From contig DATGKW010000172.1 in assembly GCA_035294465.1 (NCBI GenBank), forward strand, positions 1 to 48,949: a DNA stretch of 48,949 bases, written 5' to 3'. Shown in pieces: positions 24,193 to 32,902 of the stretch. Within the stretch, counting starts at the first letter, position 1; each line of letters opens with the position of its first letter. The notes under the pieces are model-generated. The model did no database searches, was not told the origin of the DNA, and saw only the letters and a list, made by a program, of their open reading frames with translations. This stretch comes from Paraktedonobacter sp035294465. GTDB taxonomy: Bacteria > Chloroflexota > Ktedonobacteria > Ktedonobacterales > Ktedonobacteraceae. The position numbers and the translations under genes were made by a program.

Positions 24193-25338
24193 CTACTCTT
24201 CTTCATTGTCTTCATCATCTTCATCTTCCCAATCCTCTTCATCGTCCTCCCAATCTTCCTCATCTGCTTCACCTGTATAGCCACATACACCTACGCGCGG
24301 CGAATTGACCACGGGGAGTAACTCATCAGGATAATCGTACTCCTTCGCGTGGGTATCGCATAAACCGGCTTCATCGAGGTAATCGTACTCGGACTCCGGC
24401 AAGATCCGCGTAGCAGGCTCGCCGCAGACGTGACAGGCCAGAGCCGGCGGTTCGTTGCGAGCCATGGTGATGATAGCAATTTCATCTTCGTCCTGGGCTT
24501 CCCCAAGCGCATCGCTCTTATCTACAGGCAAGACACCTTCGCGCTCGGCAATCACGCGAAAGGAAAGGTTGGTGCTGGAACCAAAATCGTAGACGTAAGA
24601 GAAGCGTTCGCCGACGTTTAGCACCTCGTCCAGCTCGACATCCATTCCGCCGTCTCCTTCCTCTTCCATCTCCTCCTCTGCTGCTTCCAGCTCTTCGGCC
24701 AGGGTGCCCTGCTGCAACGACGAAGCCATATAACTGAGCAAAGGGCGCAGAGCTGGCAGAGTTTCCGCCGAGATCCCGCCCGGCATACCTTCGGCAAACA
24801 TCTGCTCCAGCTTCTTCTCGATCTGCTCCACAGGCACATCCTTGAGGTCTGCGTGAAACTCGGTGGAGAATCGCCGGGCCATTTCTTCCGCCATCTCCTG
24901 CATGCTGGGCATCTCTTCCAGTTCTTCCTCGCTTTCCTCTTCCTCCTCTTCGCCCTGGAGATTCTTGACAGAAAGAAGCATTGGCCCATCAAAGCCCATG
25001 CTCCAGCCGTCGTCGGGCTGTGAACTATACGAGACGCCATCGATTTCAAACTCGCTCAAATGGCCGCAGCACTCCAGCCAGGTATCGCGCAGGAAATCAT
25101 CCAGGTCTGAGAGAGTTGCGGCAGCAGGTACCTCCAGATGCATCCAGTAACCTGGACGATAGGTCCCTTCTACAAAGAGGTGAAAGAGCCGCTGTGCGTG
25201 CCCATCTTGCTCGGCCATCTCGGCGAAACGGGCTTTACAGGACTTCAAATGCTGCGTCATCTTACTCTTTGCGAACCCGCTCTGGCAAAAGCGACACACG
25301 CCTATCGAGGTCTCTTTCTGCCCAATTTGCTTTGCCAT
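24193..25338 (-). CDS. Plasmid pRiA4b ORF-3-like protein with zinc fingers and acidic tail
   Basis: A 381-residue protein. Residues about 14-35 form a C2HC finger (CRFCQSGFAKSKMTQHLKSC). The pRiA4b ORF-3-like fold follows in two halves: GYWMHLEVPAAATLSDLDDFLRDTWLECCGHLSEFEIDG and, after an acidic insertion of about 110 residues, LNVGERFSYVYDFGSSTNLSFRVIAER. A second zinc ribbon (CHVC...CDTH) and a strongly acidic C-terminus (DEEDWEDDEEDWEDEDDEDNEEE-like) complete it. The family occurs on plasmids and next to transposases, but no mobile element is here. Function unknown; the fold and acidic tail suggest protein or nucleic-acid interactions. The first codon at 25338 follows AAGGATAAAGGCA. Confidence 0.75.
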   Translation of the reverse strand: MAKQIGQKETSIGVCRFCQSGFAKSKMTQHLKSCKARFAEMAEQDGHAQRLFHLFVEGTYRPGYWMHLEVPAAATLSDLDDFLRDTWLECCGHLSEFEIDGVSYSSQPDDGWSMGFDGPMLLSVKNLQGEEEEEESEEELEEMPSMQEMAEEMARRFSTEFHADLKDVPVEQIEKKLEQMFAEGMPGGISAETLPALRPLLSYMASSLQQGTLAEELEAAEEEMEEEGDGGMDVELDEVLNVGERFSYVYDFGSSTNLSFRVIAEREGVLPVDKSDALGEAQDEDEIAIITMARNEPPALACHVCGEPATRILPESEYDYLDEAGLCDTHAKEYDYPDELLPVVNSPRVGVCGYTGEADEEDWEDDEEDWEDEDDEDNEEE

Positions 25339-25635
25339 TGCCTTTATCCTTCTTCTTCATCTATGTCAACGATCATGTACTCGGAAAAACGCCTTCACGA
25401 TTATACACCCGAAGGGAAGCAAAACAAATTGCCAGAATTATCCTGCACATCGGCATCTTCAGGGGTTATCAAAATGTCCCAGATAACGTATACTGTGAAC
25501 AAGAGATTGCTCTCCTTCCCGGCCAGTTCATTCTTGAACTTCCGATGGAACCAGTTAAACGCGGGGAATGTGTAACTCAGGGGCAGCATTTTGTGTTCTA
25601 CAACAAAGAAAGCAAGAGGCATCTGACAGAACGAT

Positions 25636-26223
25636 ATGGACCCTGGCAATGAGAAATTGGCTGCCTTGCTAGCCGTGGACCTGGATCGGCATTATGAAGA
25701 GTTGGTGTCGCTCTACTGGCAACAGTTAAGTACGTTTGTGCTGCGCCGGACCAGGCACTTTCAGGACACCGAGGATATCATTCAAGAGACGTTTATGCGC
25801 GCTTATCTGGCACTGGAACGCTATCCAAGCGAGCAGATTGCGACACTCAAAATTCGCCCCTGGCTGTACAAGATCGCCTGGAGTGTGTACTGCAACCACA
25901 CCGGGCGCGGGAAACTTCCTTTAATTGTGCCTCTGGAAATGCCCATCGAAGGACCTTATCTTGAACCAGAAGAGGATGCACATACACAGCCGGAGGCGCT
26001 CTACGAGCAGGCAGAGCAGAGACGCGAGCTAGAGGCCCTGCTCGAAAAACTCCCTGCTCATTACCGCGACTTGGTTGGCCTGTATTATTTTGAAGAATTG
26101 AGCCAGAAAGAGATTGCGGAAATTTTGAATCTGCCACTGGGCACGGTAAAGGTTTATATCCATCGTGGTATACGCCTGTTACGTAAGTTGCTCAATGAAC
26201 AGAACAATCACAAGGTAGGATAG
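25636..26223 (+). CDS. ECF-type RNA polymerase sigma factor
   Basis: A 195-residue sigma-70 family protein with only regions 2 and 4. Region 2: LYWQQLSTFVLRRTRHFQDTEDIIQETFMRAYLALERY and IRPWLYKIAWSVYCNHTGRG (residues about 24-95). Region 4: LEALLEKLPAHYRDLVGLYYFEELSQKEIAEILNLPLGTVKVYIHRGIRLLRKLL (about 130-187), a clear helix-turn-helix. Its stop lies 3 bases before the next start codon, and its last codons (AAGGTAGGATAGGAG) supply the ribosome site for it, so the two products are coupled. No zinc-binding anti-sigma gene is adjacent; the following HEAT-WD40 membrane protein is the obvious candidate partner. Confidence 0.93.
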   Translation: MDPGNEKLAALLAVDLDRHYEELVSLYWQQLSTFVLRRTRHFQDTEDIIQETFMRAYLALERYPSEQIATLKIRPWLYKIAWSVYCNHTGRGKLPLIVPLEMPIEGPYLEPEEDAHTQPEALYEQAEQRRELEALLEKLPAHYRDLVGLYYFEELSQKEIAEILNLPLGTVKVYIHRGIRLLRKLLNEQNNHKVG

Positions 26224-26226
26224 GAG

Positions 26227-28212
26227 ATGCAGTCTTTCAGCAAGCAATCCCCACGGGGACTCGAAAATCAAGCCATTGAATGTGACTCAGAGTCCACATC
26301 GGTTCGCGCCCCTACGTCGGCGGTGAACGCAATTATGGGGCAACTGGGGCTGGTCAGGGAGAGCAGTGAGATCAAAGGAGACCCTGATGAACTTGCTCGC
26401 GGCCTCGCCGATCCATCCTGGACCGTACGTGTTGAGGCAACGCAGAAACTGGGGAAAATCGGCAAACAGGCGCCTCTGGGATTGCTGCTCGTGGCTCTCA
26501 GCGATCAGCATAGCAGCGTGCGCGCTGCTGCAGCCCGCGCACTTGGCCGCAATCAACGCCAGGCGGCCATTCCCGCACTGGTAACAGCACTAAGCGATAC
26601 AGAGTGGGTAGTTCGCGCAGAGGCCGCACTGGCTCTGGGCAAGATGGGAGAGCTCGCGCCGCTGGAACCACTGCTTGCCGCTCTGCAGGACAGAGACGCA
26701 TCGGTCAGAGCAGCCGCAAGCAGAGCGCTGGGCGAAATTGGAGATGAAAGCGCGCTTGAGCCACTCACTACCGCCCTGCAGGATGACGAGGACTGGTCAG
26801 TACGCGAAGCGGCTGCCCTGGCTCTTGGCCGGTTAGAAGGCCAGACAGCTCTCCGCCCTCTGCTCAACGCGCACCTGGACAGAGATTCTTTTGTGCGCAA
26901 AGCAGCAGAGGCGGGCTTACATCAGATCTATCCACAGGGATTATCTTCTCCTCCACGACCAAGCGATTCCTTTGAGCAGTGGCTGCAACGCCTTGAAGCG
27001 CCTCAAGAGGACTCTCCAATACAGGAAGAGGGGCAGAGTTACCCTGCCAGTTGGACAGTTTCCGCGGGCCAGGTAAAAACATCGGGAAGCAGAGACACGC
27101 GGAGAAGCCGGGAAAGAAACATCCTGACCCCATCATCTATGGGTGCGCGCAGGATTACCCATATAGCGGAGGGAGCGCTGGCCACGTTTCTGATTGCCAG
27201 CCTGCTCATTGGATGGAGAATCATCGACGCCCGCCCAAATCCGGCCCCCGTACAGCCGGTCCAACAGGGAAGCAGTAACACCCCCACATTTATCACCTAC
27301 CGTGGCCACTATAGCAGTGTAGAAGATGTGGCCTGGTCGCCTAACGGACAGGTCATCGCCTCGGCCGATACAACCGGCGATGTGCGCATCTGGCAAGCCA
27401 GCACAGGCAATCTCTTGCTGCAATATATCCAGCAAGGAGAGGTTCTGGCACTTACCTGGACCAGTACAGATATCGTGCTGGTAGCATACGCAGAACCAAA
27501 CAGAGCGATTCAGGTATTGGAGCTGATTACAGGTCCCAACTCCAGATCGCAACTCCTCTTTCAGCAGACGAATTTACCGGGTATTCCTGAGGTTGCCTCG
27601 TGGGCGCCGGACCAACAAACCCTGGCCTTTGACGTAGGGGACGGGTCCATTCGCATCTGGAATGTAATCCTCAACCTGGGTATCATGACCATCCACCAGA
27701 AACAAACCGGGTACAGTAAACTGGCCTGGTCGCCCGACGGAAACCAGCTAGCCACTATCTCGACAAACGGTCTGCTCCAGATCTGGAATGTTGCGACAGG
27801 GCAACAGATCATCAGCCTGGCCAATAGCCAGCAAGTTACCACAGTCACCTGGGTTTCCAGCAGTCAGGATAGTAATAGCCTGTTTTTCGTGAATACGGCG
27901 GGCACCATTATGAACTGGTGGTTCGACGGGAGCAACCAGGTCATTTCTCCCTTCCTCACGGAAAATGATTACAATCTCACAGGATCTGGCCAGCTCACCG
28001 TAGGTACGATGGCTCTTTCGCCCGATGGCGACCAGCTTCTCCTGGCTACCTCGGATGGCAATGTGCAAGCGCGCGATGCGGCAAGCGGAAATCTCGTCTT
28101 TATCTATACGGGGCACGACGCGCAGGTGAACGACATCGAGTGGTCGCCTGACGGATTGCATATCGCCACAGCCAGCATGGATACCACCGTTCAGATCTGG
28201 CAGGAACCCTGA
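26227..28212 (+). CDS. HEAT-repeat, transmembrane, WD40 protein; candidate sigma-factor partner
   Basis: A 661-residue protein in three parts. Residues about 50-235 are six HEAT/PBS-lyase-type repeats of 31 residues (pattern ALxDxxxxVRxxAAxALGxxG, for example DPSWTVRVEATQKLGKIG and DRDASVRAAASRALGEIG). A low-complexity linker leads to one membrane helix (about 311-333, ALATFLIASLLIGWRII). Residues about 355-661 are a WD40 propeller (YRGHYSSVEDVAWSPNGQVIASADTTGDVRIW first blade, YTGHDAQVNDIEWSPDGLHIATASMDTTVQIW last). HEAT repeats should lie in the cytoplasm and the propeller outside. It starts 3 bases after the ECF sigma stop with overlapping ribosome site. A role as membrane anti-sigma or sensor for that sigma factor is inferred, not known. 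Confidence 0.85.
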   Translation: MQSFSKQSPRGLENQAIECDSESTSVRAPTSAVNAIMGQLGLVRESSEIKGDPDELARGLADPSWTVRVEATQKLGKIGKQAPLGLLLVALSDQHSSVRAAAARALGRNQRQAAIPALVTALSDTEWVVRAEAALALGKMGELAPLEPLLAALQDRDASVRAAASRALGEIGDESALEPLTTALQDDEDWSVREAAALALGRLEGQTALRPLLNAHLDRDSFVRKAAEAGLHQIYPQGLSSPPRPSDSFEQWLQRLEAPQEDSPIQEEGQSYPASWTVSAGQVKTSGSRDTRRSRERNILTPSSMGARRITHIAEGALATFLIASLLIGWRIIDARPNPAPVQPVQQGSSNTPTFITYRGHYSSVEDVAWSPNGQVIASADTTGDVRIWQASTGNLLLQYIQQGEVLALTWTSTDIVLVAYAEPNRAIQVLELITGPNSRSQLLFQQTNLPGIPEVASWAPDQQTLAFDVGDGSIRIWNVILNLGIMTIHQKQTGYSKLAWSPDGNQLATISTNGLLQIWNVATGQQIISLANSQQVTTVTWVSSSQDSNSLFFVNTAGTIMNWWFDGSNQVISPFLTENDYNLTGSGQLTVGTMALSPDGDQLLLATSDGNVQARDAASGNLVFIYTGHDAQVNDIEWSPDGLHIATASMDTTVQIWQEP

Positions 28213-28350
28213 TAACTTGTATCTATCCATCCCACTATGCTAAACTGAGACGGCTACAAAAGATACTTGGTAGTACTCTTCTACAACAAAGAACCAATGA
28301 GGTATCCTTAAACCGCTTCCGCAAAAGTGGGAAGGAAAAAGGTGTTTCTT

Positions 28351-29805
28351 ATGGCAAACAACGTACCTATTACCGTGGCCTACGGGGATGGCATTGGACC
28401 GGAAATTATGGCCGCGACTCTGGATATCATCAAAGCCGGCGGCGCACGCATTGACGTTGAGGAAATTGAGGTTGGCGAGAAAGTCTATCTGAGGGGCATC
28501 AGCGCCGGGATTGAGCCATCGGCCTGGGAATCTCTTCGCCGCACACGCGTCTTCCTCAAAGCTCCGATCACCACTCCCCAGGGCGGTGGATACAAAAGCC
28601 TGAACGTGACGACCCGCACAGCTTTCGGCCTCTACGCTAACGTGCGCCCCTGCGTCTCTTACTATCCTTTCGTCGATACCAAACACCCGACGATGGATGT
28701 GGTAATCATCCGCGAGAACGAGGAGGATCTCTACAGCGGCATCGAGTACCGCCACTCACATGACGTATACGAGAGCCTAAAGTTGATCAGCCGCCCCGGC
28801 AGCGAGAAAATTATCCGCTATGCGTTTGAGTACGCGCGTGCGAACAAGCGCAAGAAAGTGACCTGCTTCATGAAAGATAACATTATGAAGCTGACCGATG
28901 GTCACTTCCACAAGGTTTTCGACGAGATTTCAGCGGAGTATCCCGATATCGTTAATGAGAGCTGGATCGTCGACATTGGCTCGGCCAAGCTGGCAGACAC
29001 GCCCGAAGCCTTCGACGTGGTTGTGCTACCCAACCTGTATGGTGATATCCTCTCCGATGTCTCGGCACAACTAGCTGGTTCGGTTGGATTAGCCGGCTCG
29101 GCCAATATCGGCGATTCATGCGCGATGTTTGAAGCGATTCACGGCTCCGCTCCGCGCCGCGCCGGCCAGAACCTGGCTAACCCCTCCGGCCTGCTGTTGG
29201 GTGCAGTGTTGATGCTCGTACATATCAATCAGCCCGATGTGGCTGAACGCGTTCACAACGCCTGGTTGCGCACCATCGAAGATGGCATTCACACCTACGA
29301 TATTTATGTCGAGGGAGTAAGCCAGCGCAAAGTCGGAACAAAAGAGTTCGCTCAGGCAGTCATTGAGCGCCTGGGTCAGCGCCCGGAGAAACTGCGGGCC
29401 GTCAGCTATGCCTCATCTGAGCAACTCCATGCTACCACACAGAGGCCGCTCAAACGGACGCACGAGCAGAAGGACCTGATCGGCGTCGATGTCTATGTGG
29501 AATGGGAGAGAGACGGCGGCGAGCAACTGACAGAGATCTTCAACACGGTTGGACAGAATGGTCTGCATCTCAAGGCCATTACCAATCGCGGCGCGCGCAT
29601 CTGGCCAGATGGCCTGCCGGAAACCTTCACGACCGATCACTGGCGCGGCCGCTTCATGGCCGCACAACCTGGCCAGCCCGTGACTCACACGCAGGTCGTC
29701 GAACTACTCCAGCGCGTTACCGAGGCCGGCCTCGACTTTATCAAAATCGAGAACCTCTACACTTTTGATGGAAAAGCTGAATATTCAACTATTCCTGGTG
29801 AATAA
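28351..29805 (+). CDS. icd: Isocitrate dehydrogenase, Thermus-type with C-terminal extension
   Basis: A 484-residue member of the isocitrate/isopropylmalate dehydrogenase family: ITVAYGDGIGPEIM at the N-terminus, FLKAPITTPQGGGYKSLNVTTRTAFGLYANVRPC (substrate loop with Ser/Asn and arginines), IIRENEEDLYSGIEY, CFMKDNIMKLTDGHF with the catalytic lysine, NLYGDILSDVSAQL (metal-binding aspartates), and AIHGSAPRRAGQNLANPSGLLLGAV. The extra 140-residue C-terminal domain resembles that of Thermus thermophilus NADP-isocitrate dehydrogenase. It oxidatively decarboxylates isocitrate in the TCA cycle. A GTG at 28327 is in frame, but ATG 28351 has the better context. A 21-bp hairpin follows. Confidence 0.88.
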   Translation: MANNVPITVAYGDGIGPEIMAATLDIIKAGGARIDVEEIEVGEKVYLRGISAGIEPSAWESLRRTRVFLKAPITTPQGGGYKSLNVTTRTAFGLYANVRPCVSYYPFVDTKHPTMDVVIIRENEEDLYSGIEYRHSHDVYESLKLISRPGSEKIIRYAFEYARANKRKKVTCFMKDNIMKLTDGHFHKVFDEISAEYPDIVNESWIVDIGSAKLADTPEAFDVVVLPNLYGDILSDVSAQLAGSVGLAGSANIGDSCAMFEAIHGSAPRRAGQNLANPSGLLLGAVLMLVHINQPDVAERVHNAWLRTIEDGIHTYDIYVEGVSQRKVGTKEFAQAVIERLGQRPEKLRAVSYASSEQLHATTQRPLKRTHEQKDLIGVDVYVEWERDGGEQLTEIFNTVGQNGLHLKAITNRGARIWPDGLPETFTTDHWRGRFMAAQPGQPVTHTQVVELLQRVTEAGLDFIKIENLYTFDGKAEYSTIPGE

Positions 29806-29814
29806 GTAAAAATA

Positions 29815-29865
29815 CGCATGAAGAGGCACAAAAGCGTTAAATATGCTTTTGTGCCTCTTCATGCG
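29815..29865. terminator. 21-bp perfect hairpin after icd
   Basis: A perfect 21-base stem (29815-29835 with 29845-29865) around a 9-base loop, 10 bases after the icd stop. The stem contains CACAAAAG/CTTTTGTG, shared with two other hairpins at 30512-30565 and 35402-35441. The short ATTCTTTCT after the stem is only weakly U-rich. Confidence 0.75.
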
Positions 29866-29900
29866 TAGAATTCTTTCTAAGAAAGGATACAACTCGCATC

Positions 29901-30476
29901 ATGCCTGACCAAGTTCTGGATGAAATCCTGGCGAATAACGAACAATTCTTGAAAACCACACGACTTCCTCTCATTGGCCATGCTCCCCGCAAGCACCTGG
30001 CTGTCGTGACTTGCATGGATTGCCGCTTGTTGGAGATGTTTGAGCCCGCGCTGGGTCTGAAACGCGGCGATGCCGTTGAACTGCGTACCGCCGGCGCCAC
30101 TATTTCGCAGCTCGAACGCGAGCAGGCCGCGAACGATCTGATCCGCTCGCTGGCTGGCGCTATTTATTTGCTTGGTGTGCGCGAGGTCCTGGTCATCGGG
30201 CACACCCAATGCGGCCTCTCGCGTGTCGAGCCAACTGCCCTGACCGGCGCAATGCAGGCGCTGGGAGTTGACCCACAGCAACTCATCGAACGTGCAGCTC
30301 TGAAAGGCCTGGAGGGGCTGGTAGACTGGATCGGCGCCTTCAGCGATGTGCATGTGAATGTGAAAGAGACCGTTGAGGTGATCCGCAACAGCCCCTATTT
30401 GCCAAAGCTTCCTGTTCATGGGCTGGTGATCGACATTGAGACGGGAAAGCTAGAAGTGGTTGAGCGGGCGAATTAG
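29901..30476 (+). CDS. Beta-class carbonic anhydrase
   Basis: A 191-residue zinc enzyme interconverting CO2 and bicarbonate. The zinc-binding set is complete: TCMDCRLLEMF (Cys and the Asp-Arg dyad, near residue 40) and VIGHTQCGLS (His and Cys, near 97-100). AGATISQLEREQAANDLIRSL resembles the short prokaryotic class (Rv1284-like) of beta carbonic anhydrases. Length agrees. It is a single gene between two hairpins that share stem sequence. Confidence 0.92.
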   Translation: MPDQVLDEILANNEQFLKTTRLPLIGHAPRKHLAVVTCMDCRLLEMFEPALGLKRGDAVELRTAGATISQLEREQAANDLIRSLAGAIYLLGVREVLVIGHTQCGLSRVEPTALTGAMQALGVDPQQLIERAALKGLEGLVDWIGAFSDVHVNVKETVEVIRNSPYLPKLPVHGLVIDIETGKLEVVERAN

Positions 30477-30511
30477 CGTCCAGTTCGCCTTCCTCCCTCA
30501 TTCACACCAGA

Positions 30512-30565
30512 CACAAAAGAGAGATGTGCCAGGAACAATTTTCCTCAGCGCACCTCTCTTTTGTG
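30512..30565. terminator. Bidirectional hairpin terminator between carbonic anhydrase and phosphoesterase
   Basis: CACAAAAGAGAG (30512-30523) pairs with CTCTCTTTTGTG (30554-30565); inner GTGC/GCAC-like and AGGA/TCCT segments extend it. The stem core is shared with the icd and lmbE hairpins. It lies between two convergent genes. Confidence 0.7.
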
Positions 30566-30593
30566 CAAATCAGTTGTGACTCTGCGAAGCGCT

Positions 30594-32120
30594 TCAGACT
30601 CGTTCGCCCGTCTGCGGATTCAGGATGAGCTTCCTGAAGTCAGGATCTCTGAAGTTAAACAGATTATCCAGAGTTCCGGCAATGGCATCTGTGGATTGGT
30701 TGCCGAGGCGACCCAGATTCCAGTTATCCTCGACAAAGCGAATGATCGAAGATTGATCGGTCACACTGTTATCGACGAAGTTCTGCTTGGCGAATGGCGA
30801 GATCACCAGCAGAGGCAGGCGTGGGCCATAACCGCAGCGGCCCTCGAAAGCGCCGGCTTTCGCGGTTCCACATGCCCCAGTGCCGGTCAGTGCGTCGGCA
30901 GGAGTATTCGATTGATTGACAATCGGCCCCATCACGTGGTCGTACCAACCATCAGAGTCGTCATAGCTAATCACTATCGCTGTATTTCGCCAGAACGGCG
31001 AGTTTTCTAGTCTGTTGATAGTATTGACCAGAAAATTTTGCTCGTCCAGAGGATCAGAATAGCCAGCGTGCCCATCTTCATACGCCGGTGCTTTGAGGAA
31101 GCTTACGGCGGGCAGATAACCGTGATCGAAGGCCGTCCAGAAAGACGAAAGGTCGTACTGGTGGTTGGCCTGGTCGGTCTGGCCGATCTTCCAGGGTGAC
31201 GAAGGCGGCAGGTGATCGGGATTGGCGGTAGATTGATAGTACTGGAACGGCTCATGGTGAGGAATATAGTCGGTGACACTCGCTCCGCCAATATTTTTAT
31301 GAGACGAACTACAGACAATTGGAGCGCCGGGAGCAGAGGTGGGCGCGAAGCCGCCCTCGAACCAGCCCCAGGTGATATTGTGCTCGTTGAGCAGATTGCC
31401 AATGTTCGGGCCGCTCATAGAGAGCGTTGTTCCTTTCGCAGAGCAGGCATCATACGTAGGGTCCATATCGAAGGTATCTGCCCCATTTACAAGCGAGCCG
31501 TTCGATGTGGTAGCTCCATACGTTTGACCGGCGATCAGATTGAGCGCACCAGGAGTCGATGGTCCAAAGGTTGTGCCAAAGGAATTATCGCTCATGGCAA
31601 AGTTCTGAGCATAGTTCCAGAGGGCCGTGACCGTGTTGCCATCGTAATAATCCATCACAATGGACTTATCGGTACATGAGCCACCGCTGGTGTCCTGAAC
31701 AAACTTGTCCATCAGGCCATTGTCGAAAGCCTGCTGCTCAGCGGTATAACCATGATCCTGGTCACAGGTGAGCGCCTGAGAGCGATCCAGACGCTGGGGA
31801 TTAGCCAGATTCGGGTTATCCGTTAGCAGTTCGGGGGTCAGCCCATTTACCGAAGGAGTGCCCGGAGCTGGATAAAAAGCCGGCTCTCCAGGCGGATTCG
31901 CCGCATGGGGATAAGTACCAAAGTAGTGATCGAACGACACGTTCTCTTGAAAAATAACCACCAGATGCTTGATAGGCGTCGTGGTGCTCGGACCACTACC
32001 ATCTCCCTCCGTAGCCGGGCCCGTTGTCAAATGTGCCGAGACGGTTGCGGTAACGCTGAACAGGACAAGAGCCAGCATTCCTACAGTTAAGCATGCGCTA
32101 AGAAGTTTCTTATGCTTCAT
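30594..32120 (-). CDS. Secreted phosphoesterase (acid phosphatase / phospholipase C family)
   Basis: A 508-residue protein with a clear signal peptide (MKHKKLLSACLTVGMLALVLFSVTATVSA). The mature protein belongs to the alkaline-phosphatase-like phosphoesterase family PF04185: IKHLVVIFQENVSFDHYFGTYP (metal ligands Glu-Asn), LDRSQALTCDQDHGYTAEQQAFDNGLMDKFV, MDYYDGNTVTALWNYAQNFAMSDNSFGTTFGPSTPGALNLIAGQ, ISYDDSDGWYDHV and GPRLPLLVISPFAKQNFVDN. Members hydrolyse phospholipids or phosphomonoesters outside the cell; which one cannot be said here. The pattern is closest to AcpA-like acid phosphatases. Possibly linked to phosphate acquisition, as phoU lies 1.2 kb upstream on the same strand. Confidence 0.88.
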   Translation of the reverse strand: MKHKKLLSACLTVGMLALVLFSVTATVSAHLTTGPATEGDGSGPSTTTPIKHLVVIFQENVSFDHYFGTYPHAANPPGEPAFYPAPGTPSVNGLTPELLTDNPNLANPQRLDRSQALTCDQDHGYTAEQQAFDNGLMDKFVQDTSGGSCTDKSIVMDYYDGNTVTALWNYAQNFAMSDNSFGTTFGPSTPGALNLIAGQTYGATTSNGSLVNGADTFDMDPTYDACSAKGTTLSMSGPNIGNLLNEHNITWGWFEGGFAPTSAPGAPIVCSSSHKNIGGASVTDYIPHHEPFQYYQSTANPDHLPPSSPWKIGQTDQANHQYDLSSFWTAFDHGYLPAVSFLKAPAYEDGHAGYSDPLDEQNFLVNTINRLENSPFWRNTAIVISYDDSDGWYDHVMGPIVNQSNTPADALTGTGACGTAKAGAFEGRCGYGPRLPLLVISPFAKQNFVDNSVTDQSSIIRFVEDNWNLGRLGNQSTDAIAGTLDNLFNFRDPDFRKLILNPQTGERV

Positions 32121-32297
32121 GCATGTTTCCTTTCACTCAAAACAAAGCATTTCTTACTTGAAATGCTCCCGCTTATGAGCGTACCAGCAGAAGGTTAACA
32201 ACATGCTAAGGGCATATTAAAATTTGCTAAGATTTTAGAAGCACCATTTTTACGCCTGGCACCGCAGGGCTTTCCAGAACTTCACTGTCGAGATCTG

Positions 32298-32849
32298 TCA
32301 GAAAACTGTTCGCCACAAAGGCGCGGTCCGCCGTTTGACCGCAGGCACAGCAAAAAAGTGCGGATGCCTGGGCAGGAAATAGACGGGAAACTGTTTCCCC
32401 TTGCCATATTTGCCGGCGAACTCTGGATATTCCTGCCGCTTGCGGCTGTCGTGAAGCAGGTAGACCGTGCTGCCCTGACAGGTCTGCCCATTGCTTAGCT
32501 GCCAGCGCCAGTCTAATTGGACCTGGAGACGGTGTCCTCCGCCGCCTCTGCCCCAGATTTTTTCGCGATGAATGTCGGTGATCTCGGCCAGCGCCTCTTT
32601 TCCAAAGCGCTGGAGATAGGCGCTTTTCGCAGACGCGTAGAGTGGTGGAACCCAGAAAAAGCTGGTGAGAATGCCGCCGCCGCCAATAATCATGGCTATA
32701 ATCGCCGGCAGGACCAGCAGAGGATTACCAGAATTGAACACCAGAATTGCCAGGAAAATCCAGCCCCAAAAGAGAATTATCACCAGGAGGAACAGAGCTG
32801 CAAACAAAGCACACCCTGCCCCCGGTGATAGCTTTTTGCCCATGATCAT
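32298..32849 (-). CDS. Small membrane protein, DUF3592-like
   Basis: The 183-residue product has two adjacent membrane helices near the N-terminus (CALFAALFLLVIILFWGWIFLAILVF and LLVLPAIIAMIIGGGGILTSFFW), followed by a soluble domain with KEALAEITDIHREKIWGRGGGG, a beta-strand pattern and FPVYFLPRHPHFFAV. This resembles DUF3592-type proteins but the similarity is weak. ATG 32849 is preceded by AAGGAGG at the right distance; a more distal ATG at 32873 is less likely. Function unknown. Confidence 0.65.
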   Translation of the reverse strand: MIMGKKLSPGAGCALFAALFLLVIILFWGWIFLAILVFNSGNPLLVLPAIIAMIIGGGGILTSFFWVPPLYASAKSAYLQRFGKEALAEITDIHREKIWGRGGGGHRLQVQLDWRWQLSNGQTCQGSTVYLLHDSRKRQEYPEFAGKYGKGKQFPVYFLPRHPHFFAVPAVKRRTAPLWRTVF

Positions 32850-32902
32850 CGATCTGACCTCCTTGTTTTTCATATTTCGTGCTTACCGCATCTTCTCTAA
32901 CC

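Noticed and set aside
24197..24260. Repetitive TCTTC/TCATC tract that looks like a tandem repeat
   Set aside because: It is simply the codons of the acidic Glu/Asp tail of the pRiA4b-like protein read from the other strand.
25544..25572. GGAAC...-type ECF autoregulatory promoter before the sigma gene
   Set aside because: GGAACC is present but no convincing -10 at the right distance; left unannotated.
24981..25652. 223-codon plus-strand open frame
   Set aside because: Mostly antisense to the pRiA4b-like gene and running into the sigma gene; low-complexity composition, no family.
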